Below, piece after piece: positions 1-8,680 of a DNA stretch of 64,000 nt (the stretch's first letter is position 1; each line of letters opens with the position of its first letter). The notes beneath the pieces were generated by a model that was not told where the DNA came from, did no database searches, and saw only the letters and a list, made by a program, of their open reading frames with translations. The stretch lies in NCBI GenBank assembly GCA_012735215.1, contig JAAYHX010000002.1:51693-115692 (forward strand). The letters are read 5' to 3'. The position numbers and the translations under genes are program-made. Origin of the DNA: Tissierellia bacterium. Its GTDB lineage: Bacteria > Bacillota > Clostridia > Tissierellales > Tepidimicrobiaceae.

Positions 1-441
1 GAAGGCAATCCTGATGCTATCCCCTTCCCAAGGGTCTATCTGGAAAATGACAGCTATGATTTTAGCTTTAGTGGACTTAAAACTGCCGTGCTAAACTATA
101 TAAACCAAGCTAGGCAAAAGGGTGAAGAGATAGTAGTCAAGGATGTGGCTGCCAGCTTCCAGCAAGCTGTAATAGATGTGCTTGTGGATAAGTCCATAAG
201 GCTTGCCAAGGAGAGAAAAACAGATAAAATAGTAATAGCTGGAGGAGTAGCAGCAAACCAAGGCTTAAGGGAATTGATGGCCCAAAGGGGCCAAGAGGAG
301 AATATCAAGATTCTCTATCCATCAAACAAGTTATGCACAGACAATGCAGCTATGATAGGCTCAGCTGCCTACTTTAACTATATGAAGAATAAGGTCTCAG
401 ACCTTTATTTAAGTGTTGCTCCAAATTTAGAGCTTATATGA
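1..441 (+). CDS. tsaD: tRNA N6-threonylcarbamoyladenosine transferase TsaD, C-terminal part
   Basis: The 5' end lies outside the window; frame 1 is open from base 1 to TGA at 439-441. TsaD transfers the threonylcarbamoyl group to A37 of ANN-decoding tRNAs, working with TsaB and TsaE. Visible family motifs are FSFSGLKTAV near the start of the fragment, GGVAANQGLR in the ATP-binding core, and CTDNAAMIG near the C-terminus, which includes a metal-coordinating Asp. About 146 residues are present, the last 40-45% of the usual protein. It ends normally and is followed by a hairpin-rich spacer facing the convergent ABC-F gene. Confidence 0.95.
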   Translation, partial: EGNPDAIPFPRVYLENDSYDFSFSGLKTAVLNYINQARQKGEEIVVKDVAASFQQAVIDVLVDKSIRLAKERKTDKIVIAGGVAANQGLRELMAQRGQEENIKILYPSNKLCTDNAAMIGSAAYFNYMKNKVSDLYLSVAPNLELI

Positions 442-444
442 TAA

Positions 445-586
445 TTATCAACAAAATCCCCAGAGTATTTCCACATGCTCATATATAACCACATGTAAAT
501 TATTGTGGATAATGTGGGAAAACAACTTTATTTCCAATAAAATCCCCAGTAATAGGACAAGTTACTGGGGATAATTTTGTGGATAA
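445..586. promoter_or_regulatory. cluster of DnaA-box-like sites
   Basis: Two exact copies of TGTGGATAA, the complement of the DnaA box TTATCCACA, lie at 504-512 and 578-586. A one-mismatch box TTATCAACA lies on the other strand at 445-453. All sit in the 175-bp spacer between two convergent genes. The spacer also looks like a degenerate duplication: AAAATCCCCAG occurs twice and TTGTGGATAATGTG occurs twice. DnaA binding is inferred only from the consensus. Confidence 0.4.
542..572. terminator. bidirectional hairpin between tsaD and the ABC-F gene
   Basis: A perfect 11-bp inverted repeat (ATCCCCAGTAA at 542-552, its complement at 562-572) has a 9-nt loop. It lies between two convergent genes. 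T-rich sequence follows on both strands but there is no long T-run, so termination is likely but not certain. Confidence 0.5.
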
Positions 587-616
587 TGTGCATAAATATT
601 GAAAAAATAGGGAAAA

Positions 617-2527
617 CTATAACTCTGTTAATTCTATCCATTTTTCATATAATTCATCTAGCTTCTTTTGTAAGTATTCCCTTTCCTTAGACAATTCAGC
701 AATCCTCTTTGGATTATCATATAGCTGTGGATCGCACAGCTGCTGATCCAAGTTGGCTATCTCTGTTTCCCTTTCTTCAATGGATTTTTCTAGATCCTTT
801 ATTTCCTGCCTTTTCTTTTTCTCTTGAATTAGCTTCTCTTTTTCCTTTTTCTTATCCTTTATTATCTGAGTTTTAGTCTTATGCTCTTCCTCTTCTTCAA
901 CTATTAGCTCATTTTTTTTCTCAATATAGTAATTATAATTTCCTAGGTATTCCTTTATTCCCTCTGTTGATAATTCCAATATCTTATCACATACCTTATT
1001 TAAGAAATACCTGTCGTGGGAGATCACAAGAAGAGTGCCGCTATAGTCAATAAGGGCATCCTCCAATACTTCCTTTGAATCTATGTCAAGATGGTTTGTA
1101 GGCTCGTCCATAAGGAGGAAATTTGCCTTGGACATCATTAACTTAAGAAGGGACAATCTACTTCTTTCACCACCGCTCAGTTCGCTGATCTCCTTAAAAA
1201 TATCATCACCAATAAATAGAAACCTGCTAAGGAGACTTCTAATGGTGAAATGGTCTAGGTTTGGATTTTCATCCCATATCTCATCAATAACTGTATTGTC
1301 CAAGTTCAGATTGGCTTGTTCCTGATCAAAATGTGCCACATTTACACCATGGCCTAGTATTATATCCCCTTCATCGGCAGGAATTTCCTTTAGTATTATT
1401 TTAAACAAGGTAGTCTTTCCAACACCATTAGGTCCTATAAGTCCAACCTTTTCTCCCCTATATATGTTAAAGTTTATATCATATAACAGCCTCTTTTTGT
1501 CAAAACTCTTTGTTATATTATTAACACTTAAGACCTGTTTTCCACTTGTGGTCTTAGGCTCAAAGCTAATCTTTACCCTTTTATTATCAATAGGAAGATC
1601 CTTTACCAGCTTCATCTTGTCCAAGAGCTTCTGTCGGCTTTGGGCTTGTTTTATATACCTGGCACCACCATAGTTAGAGAAGCGTTTTATGATCTCTTCC
1701 TGCCTTTTTATTTCCCTTTGCTGGTTTTCATATTGCTTTTTTAGTATTTCCAGTTCCTTTTTCCTCTGCTTCATAAACCCTGAATAGTTGGCATCATATA
1801 CCCTTATTTTTTTGTCTTCTAGGTGGAATATTTTAGATACCACATTATCCAAGAAATACCTATCATGGGAGATGATAATAGCTGCTCCCTTGTAGTCTTT
1901 AATATAGGCTTCCAACCATTCAGTGGCTTCAATATCCAAATGGTTTGTAGGCTCATCCAGAAGTATCAAGTCTGGTTTAGTTAACAATAGCTTTGCTAGG
2001 GAAACCCTAGCCTTCTGGCCACCGCTTAATATGTCTATGCTCTTGTCCATATCCTCATCAGTAAAACCCAGTCCCTTTAATACTCCCTTGATTTCGCTTT
2101 TATAGCCATATCCATTTAGATTATTGAACTGCTCCAACATATGGGCATATTCTTTCATCAGGTTGTCCAGCTTGCTGGATTGGCCATTTTGACCTTCTTC
2201 ACTAATCCTCTTTTCCAAGTCCCTCAGATCCTTTTCCATCTGGACTAGGGGTTCAAATACCTCAAGGCACTCATTGAATATGGTCTTTTGGCTGGATATG
2301 TTAGTATGCTGCTTTAAATATCCTATTTTTAGACCCTTTCTAATATACATATCTCCCCCATCTCTGGACAGTTCATCAGTCAGTATATTGAAAAGGGTGG
2401 TCTTGCCAGAGCCATTTAGGCCTATAAGACCAATTTTGTCCTTGTCTTCCACTGCAAAACTTATATTTTCTAGTACCTGATTTACTCCATAGTATTTTGA
2501 TATATTGCTTAAAGATAGTACTATCAT
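617..2527 (-). CDS. ABC-F family ATPase (ribosome-associated, non-transport)
   Basis: This 636-aa protein has two ABC cassettes and no membrane segment, the ABC-F architecture of translation or ribosome-rescue factors. Cassette 1 has Walker A at residues 37-44, signature LSGGQ at 168-172 and LLDEPTNHLD at 189-198. Cassette 2 has Walker A at 365-372, signature LSGGE at 450-454 and LMDEPTNHLD at 472-481. The linker (about 240-310) carries the charged P-site tRNA interaction motif region, and the last 90 residues are a Lys/Glu-rich coiled coil. The start is set by AGGAG eight bases upstream. It is closest in layout to the YdiF/Uup group. An antibiotic-resistance role cannot be told from sequence alone. 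Confidence 0.9.
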   Translation of the reverse strand: MIVLSLSNISKYYGVNQVLENISFAVEDKDKIGLIGLNGSGKTTLFNILTDELSRDGGDMYIRKGLKIGYLKQHTNISSQKTIFNECLEVFEPLVQMEKDLRDLEKRISEEGQNGQSSKLDNLMKEYAHMLEQFNNLNGYGYKSEIKGVLKGLGFTDEDMDKSIDILSGGQKARVSLAKLLLTKPDLILLDEPTNHLDIEATEWLEAYIKDYKGAAIIISHDRYFLDNVVSKIFHLEDKKIRVYDANYSGFMKQRKKELEILKKQYENQQREIKRQEEIIKRFSNYGGARYIKQAQSRQKLLDKMKLVKDLPIDNKRVKISFEPKTTSGKQVLSVNNITKSFDKKRLLYDINFNIYRGEKVGLIGPNGVGKTTLFKIILKEIPADEGDIILGHGVNVAHFDQEQANLNLDNTVIDEIWDENPNLDHFTIRSLLSRFLFIGDDIFKEISELSGGERSRLSLLKLMMSKANFLLMDEPTNHLDIDSKEVLEDALIDYSGTLLVISHDRYFLNKVCDKILELSTEGIKEYLGNYNYYIEKKNELIVEEEEEHKTKTQIIKDKKKEKEKLIQEKKKRQEIKDLEKSIEERETEIANLDQQLCDPQLYDNPKRIAELSKEREYLQKKLDELYEKWIELTEL

Positions 2528-2602
2528 AATTTCTCGCTCCTATTTATTGTATTAATATATATTGTAGCAAAAAAAATGACCCTTTAAAAGTAAAGGGCTA
2601 AC

Positions 2603-2812
2603 TTAGGATTTTAAATCATTTTCCATGGCAAGGCTGCTTAATACTTTGTCAATTAGATCTAGTTCACACCTTCCTTCTTTTGTAAAATGCTTGCAGTTCT
2701 CACAGCTTTCAAATTTTCCAGCATTAGATTTAAGTCTTAATCTATTCTCTTCTACTGGGGCATATGAATCACAATAAATAGCTATTTTCCTTAACTGTTC
2801 TTTACTAGCCAT
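2603..2812 (-). CDS. small Cys-rich conserved clostridial protein
   Basis: This 69-aa protein of unknown function has a strong ribosome site (AGGAGG, 7 bases before ATG). Four cysteines, in CDSY and in the CENCKHF...GRCELD segment, plus a His form a possible zinc or Fe-S site (CxxC-x-H-x6-C). It has no signal peptide or membrane segment. It is divergent from rex and downstream of nothing obvious, so it is probably a monocistronic gene. No function is proposed. Confidence 0.7.
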   Translation of the reverse strand: MASKEQLRKIAIYCDSYAPVEENRLRLKSNAGKFESCENCKHFTKEGRCELDLIDKVLSSLAMENDLKS

Positions 2813-2898
2813 AAAAAATCCTCCTGAAGGTTTTTATAATACTATTATGGGTAATAATATAAATACTATGCATATTATTTAATTAACAAATTACTAAA

Positions 2899-2927
2899 TT
2901 GACCAATTTAAAGCCCAATGATATAAT
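2899..2927 (+). promoter_or_regulatory. sigma-A promoter of rex
   Basis: TTGACC (2899-2904), a 17-nt spacer and a perfect TATAAT (2922-2927) end 60 bases before the rex start codon. Confidence 0.75.
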
Positions 2928-2987
2928 AAAATTGTCTCATAACAATATCAAAAATTTAACAATAAACAAACAACAGGGGGTGCGATA

Positions 2988-3638
2988 ATGGAAAAAGAAA
3001 ACAGGGTATCGATAACGGTCATAAGAAGATTACCTAAATACTATAGGTATTTAAATGATCTATTAAACAAAGGAATAAACAGGATATCGTCTCAGGAATT
3101 GAGTAAGATGACCGGTTTTACTGCTTCTCAAATTAGGCAGGACTTGAACAACTTTGGTGGGTTCGGACAACAAGGTTATGGCTATAATGTAGAAGATCTA
3201 CACAGCCAGCTAGGTAAAATACTAGGCCTTGATAAGGTATACAAGTCTGTAATTGCTGGAGCGGGTAATTTAGGGCAAGCTATTGCAAATTATAGAGGAT
3301 TTCAGGATGCAGGTTTTGAGGTTTTATCCTTGTTCGATAAGAATCCAAAGCTTATAGGTATTAAAATTAGAGACATAGAAATCCGTGATGTGGATGAAAT
3401 GGAATCCTTTATAAAGGAAAATGGCATCGAGATCGGTATAATAACTACGCCTAAAGAAAGCGCTCAGATGATTGCTGAAATCTTTGAAAGAAGCGGAATA
3501 AAAGGCATTTGGAATTTTGCGCCTGCAGACATAAAGGTCAAGGAAGACATAATAGTTGAAAATGTCTATTTAAACGAATCCCTATTCGCATTGTCATATT
3601 TTATGAACAATAAAAAGGACTATGTAAGAAGAGATTAG
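2988..3638 (+). CDS. rex: redox-sensing transcriptional repressor Rex
   Basis: This 216-aa protein is the usual length for Rex, the NADH/NAD+-sensing repressor of fermentation and hydrogenase genes. The N-terminal winged helix (about 1-85) contains RLPKYYRYL and the recognition segment ASQIRQDLNNFGGFG. A Rossmann domain follows with GAGNLGQAI (about residues 90-98). The C-terminal helix NESLFALSYF serves domain-swapped dimerisation. The ribosome site CAGGGGG precedes ATG. A TTGACC/TATAAT promoter and a terminator bracket it as a single gene. Likely targets in this window are gdhA and the hydrogenase operon, whose promoters carry near-consensus Rex boxes. Confidence 0.96.
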   Translation: MEKENRVSITVIRRLPKYYRYLNDLLNKGINRISSQELSKMTGFTASQIRQDLNNFGGFGQQGYGYNVEDLHSQLGKILGLDKVYKSVIAGAGNLGQAIANYRGFQDAGFEVLSLFDKNPKLIGIKIRDIEIRDVDEMESFIKENGIEIGIITTPKESAQMIAEIFERSGIKGIWNFAPADIKVKEDIIVENVYLNESLFALSYFMNNKKDYVRRD

Positions 3639-3658
3639 CCGTGGATTTTAGGCAATAG

Positions 3659-3704
3659 CAGGTGACTTGAAGAAGGGTGATTTGCTTTAGGTCATCTGTT
3701 TTTT
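3659..3704 (+). terminator. rho-independent terminator of rex
   Basis: An 8-bp stem (CAGGTGAC 3659-3666 with GTCATCTG 3691-3698, one G-T pair) is followed by a T-run to 3704. Confidence 0.7.
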
Positions 3705-3867
3705 GCCCTAATAAAGACAAAAAATTAACGAAGAATAACAAAATTTTCACAATCATACCTAGGTAAAATTTTTGGGAAGACTAATAGTATTTTTAAAGGG
3801 GACTTGGGATTTATTTTATAAATAGTTTTAAAAGTAGGATAACAGCAAATATTAGGACAATTGAGAA

Positions 3868-3896
3868 TTGAACTTACATTATTAAAATGATAGAAT
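3868..3896 (+). promoter_or_regulatory. promoter of the sigma-54 activator gene
   Basis: TTGAAC (3868-3873), 17 nt, TAGAAT (3891-3896), the same hexamer pair as the gdhA promoter. The -10 overlaps the left arm of the hairpin at 3894-3919, so a transcript from here would start inside that hairpin. The rest of 3705-3867 shows no recognised element. Confidence 0.5.
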
Positions 3897-3924
3897 AAAA
3901 GCACTAAGGTGCTTTTATTTTTTT
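3894..3924 (+). terminator. strong intrinsic terminator just upstream of the activator gene
   Basis: A perfect 11-bp stem (3894-3904 with 3909-3919), a TAAG loop and seven Ts (3918-3924) end only 14 bases before the start codon at 3939. It would stop read-through from rex while sparing the promoter that overlaps it. Confidence 0.75.
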
Positions 3925-3938
3925 GAAAGGAGTATTAC

Positions 3939-6005
3939 ATGAAAAAAACCTTGACCATCGTCAGCTATAGCGTAGAATCGGTTAACAACTATTATGCTCA
4001 GATAAGAAGTCTCTTTTCCGATGCCATCCACATAAAAAAAGTATATCTAGATAGCTATGGAGCCATAGAGGAAATTGACTCCGATGTAGTCCTTATTCCT
4101 TCTTATGATATGTTTGAGAGGATAAGAAAATACATAAGAGGGGATGCGGACTTAATCTTTGCCAATAGGACCATCTCAAAAATGGCCTTGGAAAAGCTTC
4201 TAGAAATTGAGGAAGGCACAGAAGTAGTAATGGTAGATGAAAGTCCTGAGATGACAGTCCAGATGATGTCTGTAGTATATCAGCTTATAGGAAAAAGGCT
4301 CAACATAAAATCCTATTGGGAGATGGACAAGGATCAGTTAGAGGATAAGATTGTTATTATATTAGGCCAGTCGGACTACCTGCCCAAAACTGCTAAGAAG
4401 ATAATCAATATTGGAAATAGCCTGTTGGATTTTAACACCATTATAGACATAGGTATGAAGTTTAACTTAATGTCTTTACTGGACAATCAGGATATTGGAA
4501 GCAGCTATAAGGAAGTGAAAACTGCCAACTTTGGATTAGCTGAAGTATTCAGTTTGACCAACATCAGGGAAAGCCAGCTGGACTTTTTACTACATACTAT
4601 AGATGCAGGGGTAATAGGTATAGATGAGCAGGGGAATATATTTGTATACAATGACAATGCAAAACAGATAACGGGTTTAGATAGGAATAAGGTTATAAAT
4701 CAAAATGGAATAAAGCTTTTCCCTCAGCTTTCCTTTAAGCGGGTTTTGGAAAAGCTAGAGCCAGTGGAAGAGAAGATTGTAAAGATGAACGGCTATCCAG
4801 TAGTTGTATCTGTATCTCCTTTAATTCACTCGGAAAAGCTATATGGTGCTATTGCCCTCATAAGGAAATATAGTGATATTGAGAGAAAACAGCATATGCT
4901 TAAGGAAAAGCTAATTGGCAAAGGATATAAGGCAAAATACTATTTTGATGATATCATGGGAAACAGCGAGGCAATAAAAAGGTGTAAGGCTATAGCTAAG
5001 AGGATGGCAAGATCCAATTCTTCTATTTTGATTACTGGAGAAACTGGTACCGGCAAGGAGCTATTTGCTCAAGCCATACACAATTATTCTCCAAGAAGGG
5101 ACAATCCCTTTGTAGCCATCAACTGTGGTGCTATACCCGAATCCCTTTTAGAAAGCGAACTATTTGGCTATGAAGAAGGGGCCTTTACTGGTGCCAAAAA
5201 AGGGGGCAAACCTGGCTTATTTGAGATTGCAGACAGGGGTACCCTCTTCTTAGATGAAATTACAGAAATGCCCATGAGCCTCCAAGTAAAGCTACTTAGG
5301 GTATTGCAGGAAAGGGAAGTAGTAAGAATCGGCGGTGATAGGATTATAAATGTAGATGTAAGGATAATTGCAGCTACCAATGGTAATATAAAGGAAAGGG
5401 TGGATATGGGGGAATTTAGAAAGGATTTATACTATAGGCTCAATGTACTTCCTCTATACATACCTCCTTTGAGGGAAAGAAAAGAGGACATACTGTTTCT
5501 AACAGATAAGATAAAAAAGGAATTTAACAGCGATTTCGTCTTAACTGATACAGCAGAAGAGTATTTAAAGAACTACAATTGGGATGGAAATGTAAGAGAG
5601 CTTAGAAACTGTGTAGAGTACTTGATAAATCTTGACAAGAAGGTAATTGAAGCTGAAGATCTGCCCTTTTATGAAGAAAATAGGGATGATAATATATCTG
5701 GCAAGATGGACAAGGGGAGCTTGCTTCTATTTATAGAGAGTGCAGGTAAGGATATAAAAAAATACATGTTTGTCTTGGAAGAGTTAAATAGGGCATATAT
5801 GAATCGCACTAGGGTAGGAAGAAGGAGTCTTTGCAAAATAGCTGAATCCAAGGGCATATATATTGGAGAGCAGGAAATAAGAAGGATATTTTCTGAACTG
5901 GAGAGGTTTTCCTTAGTAACAATAAATAGGGGAAGAAGTGGTACTGTTATTACAGCCGAGGGTAGGCAGATGTTAGATTATTTAAGGGTAAAGAAAATGG
6001 GCTAA
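3939..6005 (+). CDS. sigma-54-dependent activator with PrpR-type sensor domain
   Basis: This 688-aa regulator probably activates the downstream iorA operon. Residues 1-190 resemble the PrpR N-terminal ligand-binding domain. A PAS domain (about 205-320) follows. The AAA+ domain has Walker A GETGTGKE near 366, the sigma-54 contact motif GAFTGA near 414-419, and the Walker B region LFLDEITEMP. The C-terminus is not a typical Fis helix-turn-helix but a winged-helix-like segment with GRRSL and ITAEGRQML (about 590-688). The ribosome site is AAAGGAG. It has its own promoter and terminator. A sigma-54 promoter starts about 200 bases after its stop. The ligand is unknown; an aryl or branched 2-oxo acid or amino acid would fit the context. 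Confidence 0.88.
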   Translation: MKKTLTIVSYSVESVNNYYAQIRSLFSDAIHIKKVYLDSYGAIEEIDSDVVLIPSYDMFERIRKYIRGDADLIFANRTISKMALEKLLEIEEGTEVVMVDESPEMTVQMMSVVYQLIGKRLNIKSYWEMDKDQLEDKIVIILGQSDYLPKTAKKIINIGNSLLDFNTIIDIGMKFNLMSLLDNQDIGSSYKEVKTANFGLAEVFSLTNIRESQLDFLLHTIDAGVIGIDEQGNIFVYNDNAKQITGLDRNKVINQNGIKLFPQLSFKRVLEKLEPVEEKIVKMNGYPVVVSVSPLIHSEKLYGAIALIRKYSDIERKQHMLKEKLIGKGYKAKYYFDDIMGNSEAIKRCKAIAKRMARSNSSILITGETGTGKELFAQAIHNYSPRRDNPFVAINCGAIPESLLESELFGYEEGAFTGAKKGGKPGLFEIADRGTLFLDEITEMPMSLQVKLLRVLQEREVVRIGGDRIINVDVRIIAATNGNIKERVDMGEFRKDLYYRLNVLPLYIPPLRERKEDILFLTDKIKKEFNSDFVLTDTAEEYLKNYNWDGNVRELRNCVEYLINLDKKVIEAEDLPFYEENRDDNISGKMDKGSLLLFIESAGKDIKKYMFVLEELNRAYMNRTRVGRRSLCKIAESKGIYIGEQEIRRIFSELERFSLVTINRGRSGTVITAEGRQMLDYLRVKKMG

Positions 6006-6039
6006 AAGGGCCCGATATCTATCCCTTTTAACCCATTTT
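5997..6039 (+). terminator. terminator overlapping the activator stop codon
   Basis: A 14-bp stem with one mismatch (5997-6010 with 6023-6036) is followed by TTTT. The stop codon TAA (6003-6005) lies in the left arm. Confidence 0.75.
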
Positions 6040-6072
6040 CTGTTCTACAGGAGCTGTAAGAAAATCTATTGG

Positions 6073-6096
6073 GAATGAGTATCTATCAGCTCATTC
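6073..6096. promoter_or_regulatory. candidate enhancer (UAS) for the sigma-54 activator
   Basis: A perfect 7-bp inverted repeat, GAATGAG-N10-CTCATTC, lies about 115 bases upstream of the -24/-12 promoter, a usual distance for an activator dimer. The assignment rests on position and symmetry only. Confidence 0.4.
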
Positions 6097-6210
6097 ATTA
6101 TATACCCAGATATTTATATTAGTAACAAAAAAATATAAATTTATTGTTGTCATATAAAATGTAGGGATATCCATTAAATAAACAGAATATTTAAAAATTT
6201 CACAATTAAG

Positions 6211-6226
6211 TGGCACGATATTTGCA
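6211..6226 (+). promoter_or_regulatory. sigma-54 (-24/-12) promoter of the iorA operon
   Basis: TGGCACGATATTTGCA matches the sigma-54 consensus TGGCACG-N4-TTGCW exactly, with GG and GC ten bases apart. It ends 77 bases before the iorA start and lies directly downstream of a sigma-54 activator gene. Confidence 0.92.
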
Positions 6227-6303
6227 TTAACTATCTATGGACAGAATCCCTCTTTTCTTTGCTATCATTATTTAAATACAAATATCATAAAGGAGGACTG
6301 CGG

Positions 6304-8085
6304 ATGAAAAAGTTATTAACAGGGAATGAAGCAGTTGCCCTTGGGGCTTATGAGGCGGGCATTCATTTCGCTTCTGCTTATCCAGGTACACCCAGCACCG
6401 AAATATTAGAAAATATTGCCGCTAATTACAAGGATGATATTATTTCTGAATGGGCGCCCAATGAGAAGGTTGCAGTAGAAGCTGCTCTAGGTGCCTCTAT
6501 TGCAGGTGCAAGAAGTCTTGCTGCTATGAAGCATGTGGGACTAAATGTTGCTGCTGATCCATTTTTCACTATAGGATATACAGGAGTTAATGGTGGAATG
6601 ATCTTGGTCGCAGCAGATGACCCAGGTCTTCACTCATCCCAAAACGAACAGGACAATAGGTACTATGCAAGACATGCAAAGGTGGCTATGATTGAACCAA
6701 GTAATAGCCAGGAAGCTAAGGATATGGTTATCAAGGCCATGGAAATAAGTGAAGAATTTGATACCCTAGTCTTGATGAGAATGACTACAAGAATTTGTCA
6801 CAGCAAGTCTCTAGTGGAAGTAGGGGAAAGAAAGGAAGTTCCCATTAAGCCATATAAGAAGGATTTACAAAAATACTATGTAGCTCCAGCTGTGGCCAAG
6901 CAGCTACATGTGAAGGTAGAAGAAAGGCTTAAGAGACTTGAGGAGTTTTCCAATGAAACTGACCTAAACTATGTTGTATGGAATACGGATAAGATAGGAG
7001 TTATATCTTCTGGTGTTGCCTATGAATATGCCAAGGAAGTGTTTGGGGATAAGGCTTCCTATTTGAAACTGGGCTTTACCCATCCCCTACCCATGAAGAA
7101 GATCAAGGAATTCGCTGAAAAAGTAGAAACCCTGTATGTGGTAGAAGAACTAGAACCATATATAGAAGATCAAGTTAAGGCTCATGGCATTAAGTGTATA
7201 GGTAAGGATAAGATACCTAATATATGGGAGCTAAACCCAGAAATAGTAGCAGCTACCTTGCTTGATGATCAGGCCCATATTATAGACTATGACAAGTCTA
7301 AGGTTGTTAACAGGCCACCAACCCTTTGTGCAGGCTGTCCTCATAGGGGCTTCTTCTATGGTCTAAGCAAGAGGAAGAATGTGATGATAACTGGTGATAT
7401 AGGCTGCTATACCCTTGGAGGAGCACCACCGCTAAACGCCATGGATACAACCATCTGCATGGGTGCAAGTATAAGCTTAGGCCATGGAGCTAACAAGATA
7501 TTTGAAAAGTTCAATAAGGACATGAAGGTAGTAAGTGTAATTGGAGATTCCACCTTCTTCCATACAGGTATAAATAGCTTAATGGATGTGGTATACAATA
7601 GGAGCAACATAATAACCTGTATATTGGATAACAGGGTAACCAGCATGACTGGACAGCAGGACAATCCAGGTACTGGATACACCATACATGGAGAAGGTAC
7701 CAATGTGGTTGAAATTGAAGATCTAGTTAAGGCAGTAGGCATAAAACATGTAAGGACCGTCAATCCACTTAAGCTTGATGAGTTGAAGGCTGCCTTTGAT
7801 TGGGCTTTTGGTCTTGACGAACCATCTGTAATAATATCAAGATGGCCATGTGTATTAAAGAAACTTTCAGAAATTGATAAAAAGGAATTTGAGCCCTTAG
7901 CAGGAAAATGCTATGTGGAAGTAGAAAAATGTATAGGATGTAAAATGTGCGTAAATACTGGCTGCCCAGCAATACATTTTGATAAGGAAAACAAAAAATC
8001 TGCAATTGATCAAGTCCAGTGTGTTGGATGTGAACTTTGTATGCAAGTTTGTCCTACAAAAGCAATTATCAAGGTGGGTGAGTAA
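6304..8085 (+). CDS. iorA: indolepyruvate ferredoxin oxidoreductase, alpha subunit
   Basis: This 593-aa subunit oxidatively decarboxylates aryl (or other) 2-oxo acids to acyl-CoA, reducing ferredoxin. The N-terminal half holds the pyrimidine-binding domain (AYPGTPSTEI, EWAPNEKVA). The middle holds the TPP-pyrophosphate domain (CAGCPHRG, GDIGCYTLG, GDSTFFH). The C-terminus carries an 8-Cys ferredoxin domain (CIGCKMC...CP, CVGCELCMQVCP) for two [4Fe-4S] clusters. The ATG at 6304 is chosen because AAAGGAGGA lies just before it; an in-frame start at 6259 lacks such a site. It is first in a sigma-54-driven operon and only one base separates its stop from iorB. Confidence 0.95.
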   Translation: MKKLLTGNEAVALGAYEAGIHFASAYPGTPSTEILENIAANYKDDIISEWAPNEKVAVEAALGASIAGARSLAAMKHVGLNVAADPFFTIGYTGVNGGMILVAADDPGLHSSQNEQDNRYYARHAKVAMIEPSNSQEAKDMVIKAMEISEEFDTLVLMRMTTRICHSKSLVEVGERKEVPIKPYKKDLQKYYVAPAVAKQLHVKVEERLKRLEEFSNETDLNYVVWNTDKIGVISSGVAYEYAKEVFGDKASYLKLGFTHPLPMKKIKEFAEKVETLYVVEELEPYIEDQVKAHGIKCIGKDKIPNIWELNPEIVAATLLDDQAHIIDYDKSKVVNRPPTLCAGCPHRGFFYGLSKRKNVMITGDIGCYTLGGAPPLNAMDTTICMGASISLGHGANKIFEKFNKDMKVVSVIGDSTFFHTGINSLMDVVYNRSNIITCILDNRVTSMTGQQDNPGTGYTIHGEGTNVVEIEDLVKAVGIKHVRTVNPLKLDELKAAFDWAFGLDEPSVIISRWPCVLKKLSEIDKKEFEPLAGKCYVEVEKCIGCKMCVNTGCPAIHFDKENKKSAIDQVQCVGCELCMQVCPTKAIIKVGE

Positions 8086-8086
8086 T

Positions 8087-8677
8087 ATGGCAGATACAAG
8101 AAGTATATTGTTAGTAGGAGTTGGTGGACAGGGAACCATATTAGCTAGTAAAATATTATCAACAGGGCTGGTTGAGGCAGGATATGATGTGAAGATGTCA
8201 GAGATCCATGGTATGGCTCAGAGGGGTGGAAGCGTTTCCACTCAGGTAAGATTTGGAAAAGAAGTCCATTCCCCCATAATAGGAAGAGGAGCAGCTGATA
8301 TCTTAGTTTCCTTTGAAGCCATGGAAGCCCTAAGATGGCTAGAGTACCTAAAACCTGATGGTAAGGTCATAGTAAACGATTATAAGATTCCTTCTGTTCC
8401 TATATTGATGGGCAAGGTAGACTATCCTGAAGGGATAATTGAGGACATAAAGGAAAAGGCAGACACATGGGTTGTAGATGCAGCTAAAATAGCCATGGAA
8501 CTAGGCAATGCAAAGGTTATGAATATTGTTCTACTGGGAGCCTTGGTGAAAGCCATGGATTTAACTGATATTGACTGGGAGCAGGTTATTAGGAACAATG
8601 TGAAGGAAAAGTTCATTGATATAAATATTCAAGCTTTCCGAAAAGGAATGGAGGCAGTAGAATTAGCTAAGGCCTAG
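8087..8677 (+). CDS. iorB: indolepyruvate ferredoxin oxidoreductase, beta subunit
   Basis: This 196-aa gamma/beta-type subunit of the 2-oxo acid:ferredoxin oxidoreductase family pairs with IorA. The start is MADTRSILLVGVGGQGT, whose glycine-rich loop begins the family domain. HGMAQRGGSVSTQVR and the LVSFEAMEALR region are also family hallmarks. The ATG at 8087 follows AAGGTGGGTG and nearly abuts the iorA stop. An upstream in-frame ATG at 7979 would lie inside iorA and is rejected. A long perfect hairpin follows the stop. Confidence 0.95.
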   Translation: MADTRSILLVGVGGQGTILASKILSTGLVEAGYDVKMSEIHGMAQRGGSVSTQVRFGKEVHSPIIGRGAADILVSFEAMEALRWLEYLKPDGKVIVNDYKIPSVPILMGKVDYPEGIIEDIKEKADTWVVDAAKIAMELGNAKVMNIVLLGALVKAMDLTDIDWEQVIRNNVKEKFIDINIQAFRKGMEAVELAKA

Positions 8678-8680
8678 AAA

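Noticed and set aside
2930..2955. ATTGT-N6-ACAAT palindrome in the rex leader as a Rex autoregulatory site
   Set aside because: The spacing is wrong for the 18-bp Rex consensus; the match is only five bases per arm.
7979..8086. Longer iorB start inside iorA
   Set aside because: It would overlap the conserved ferredoxin domain of IorA; ATG at 8087 has a ribosome site and begins at the family N-terminus.
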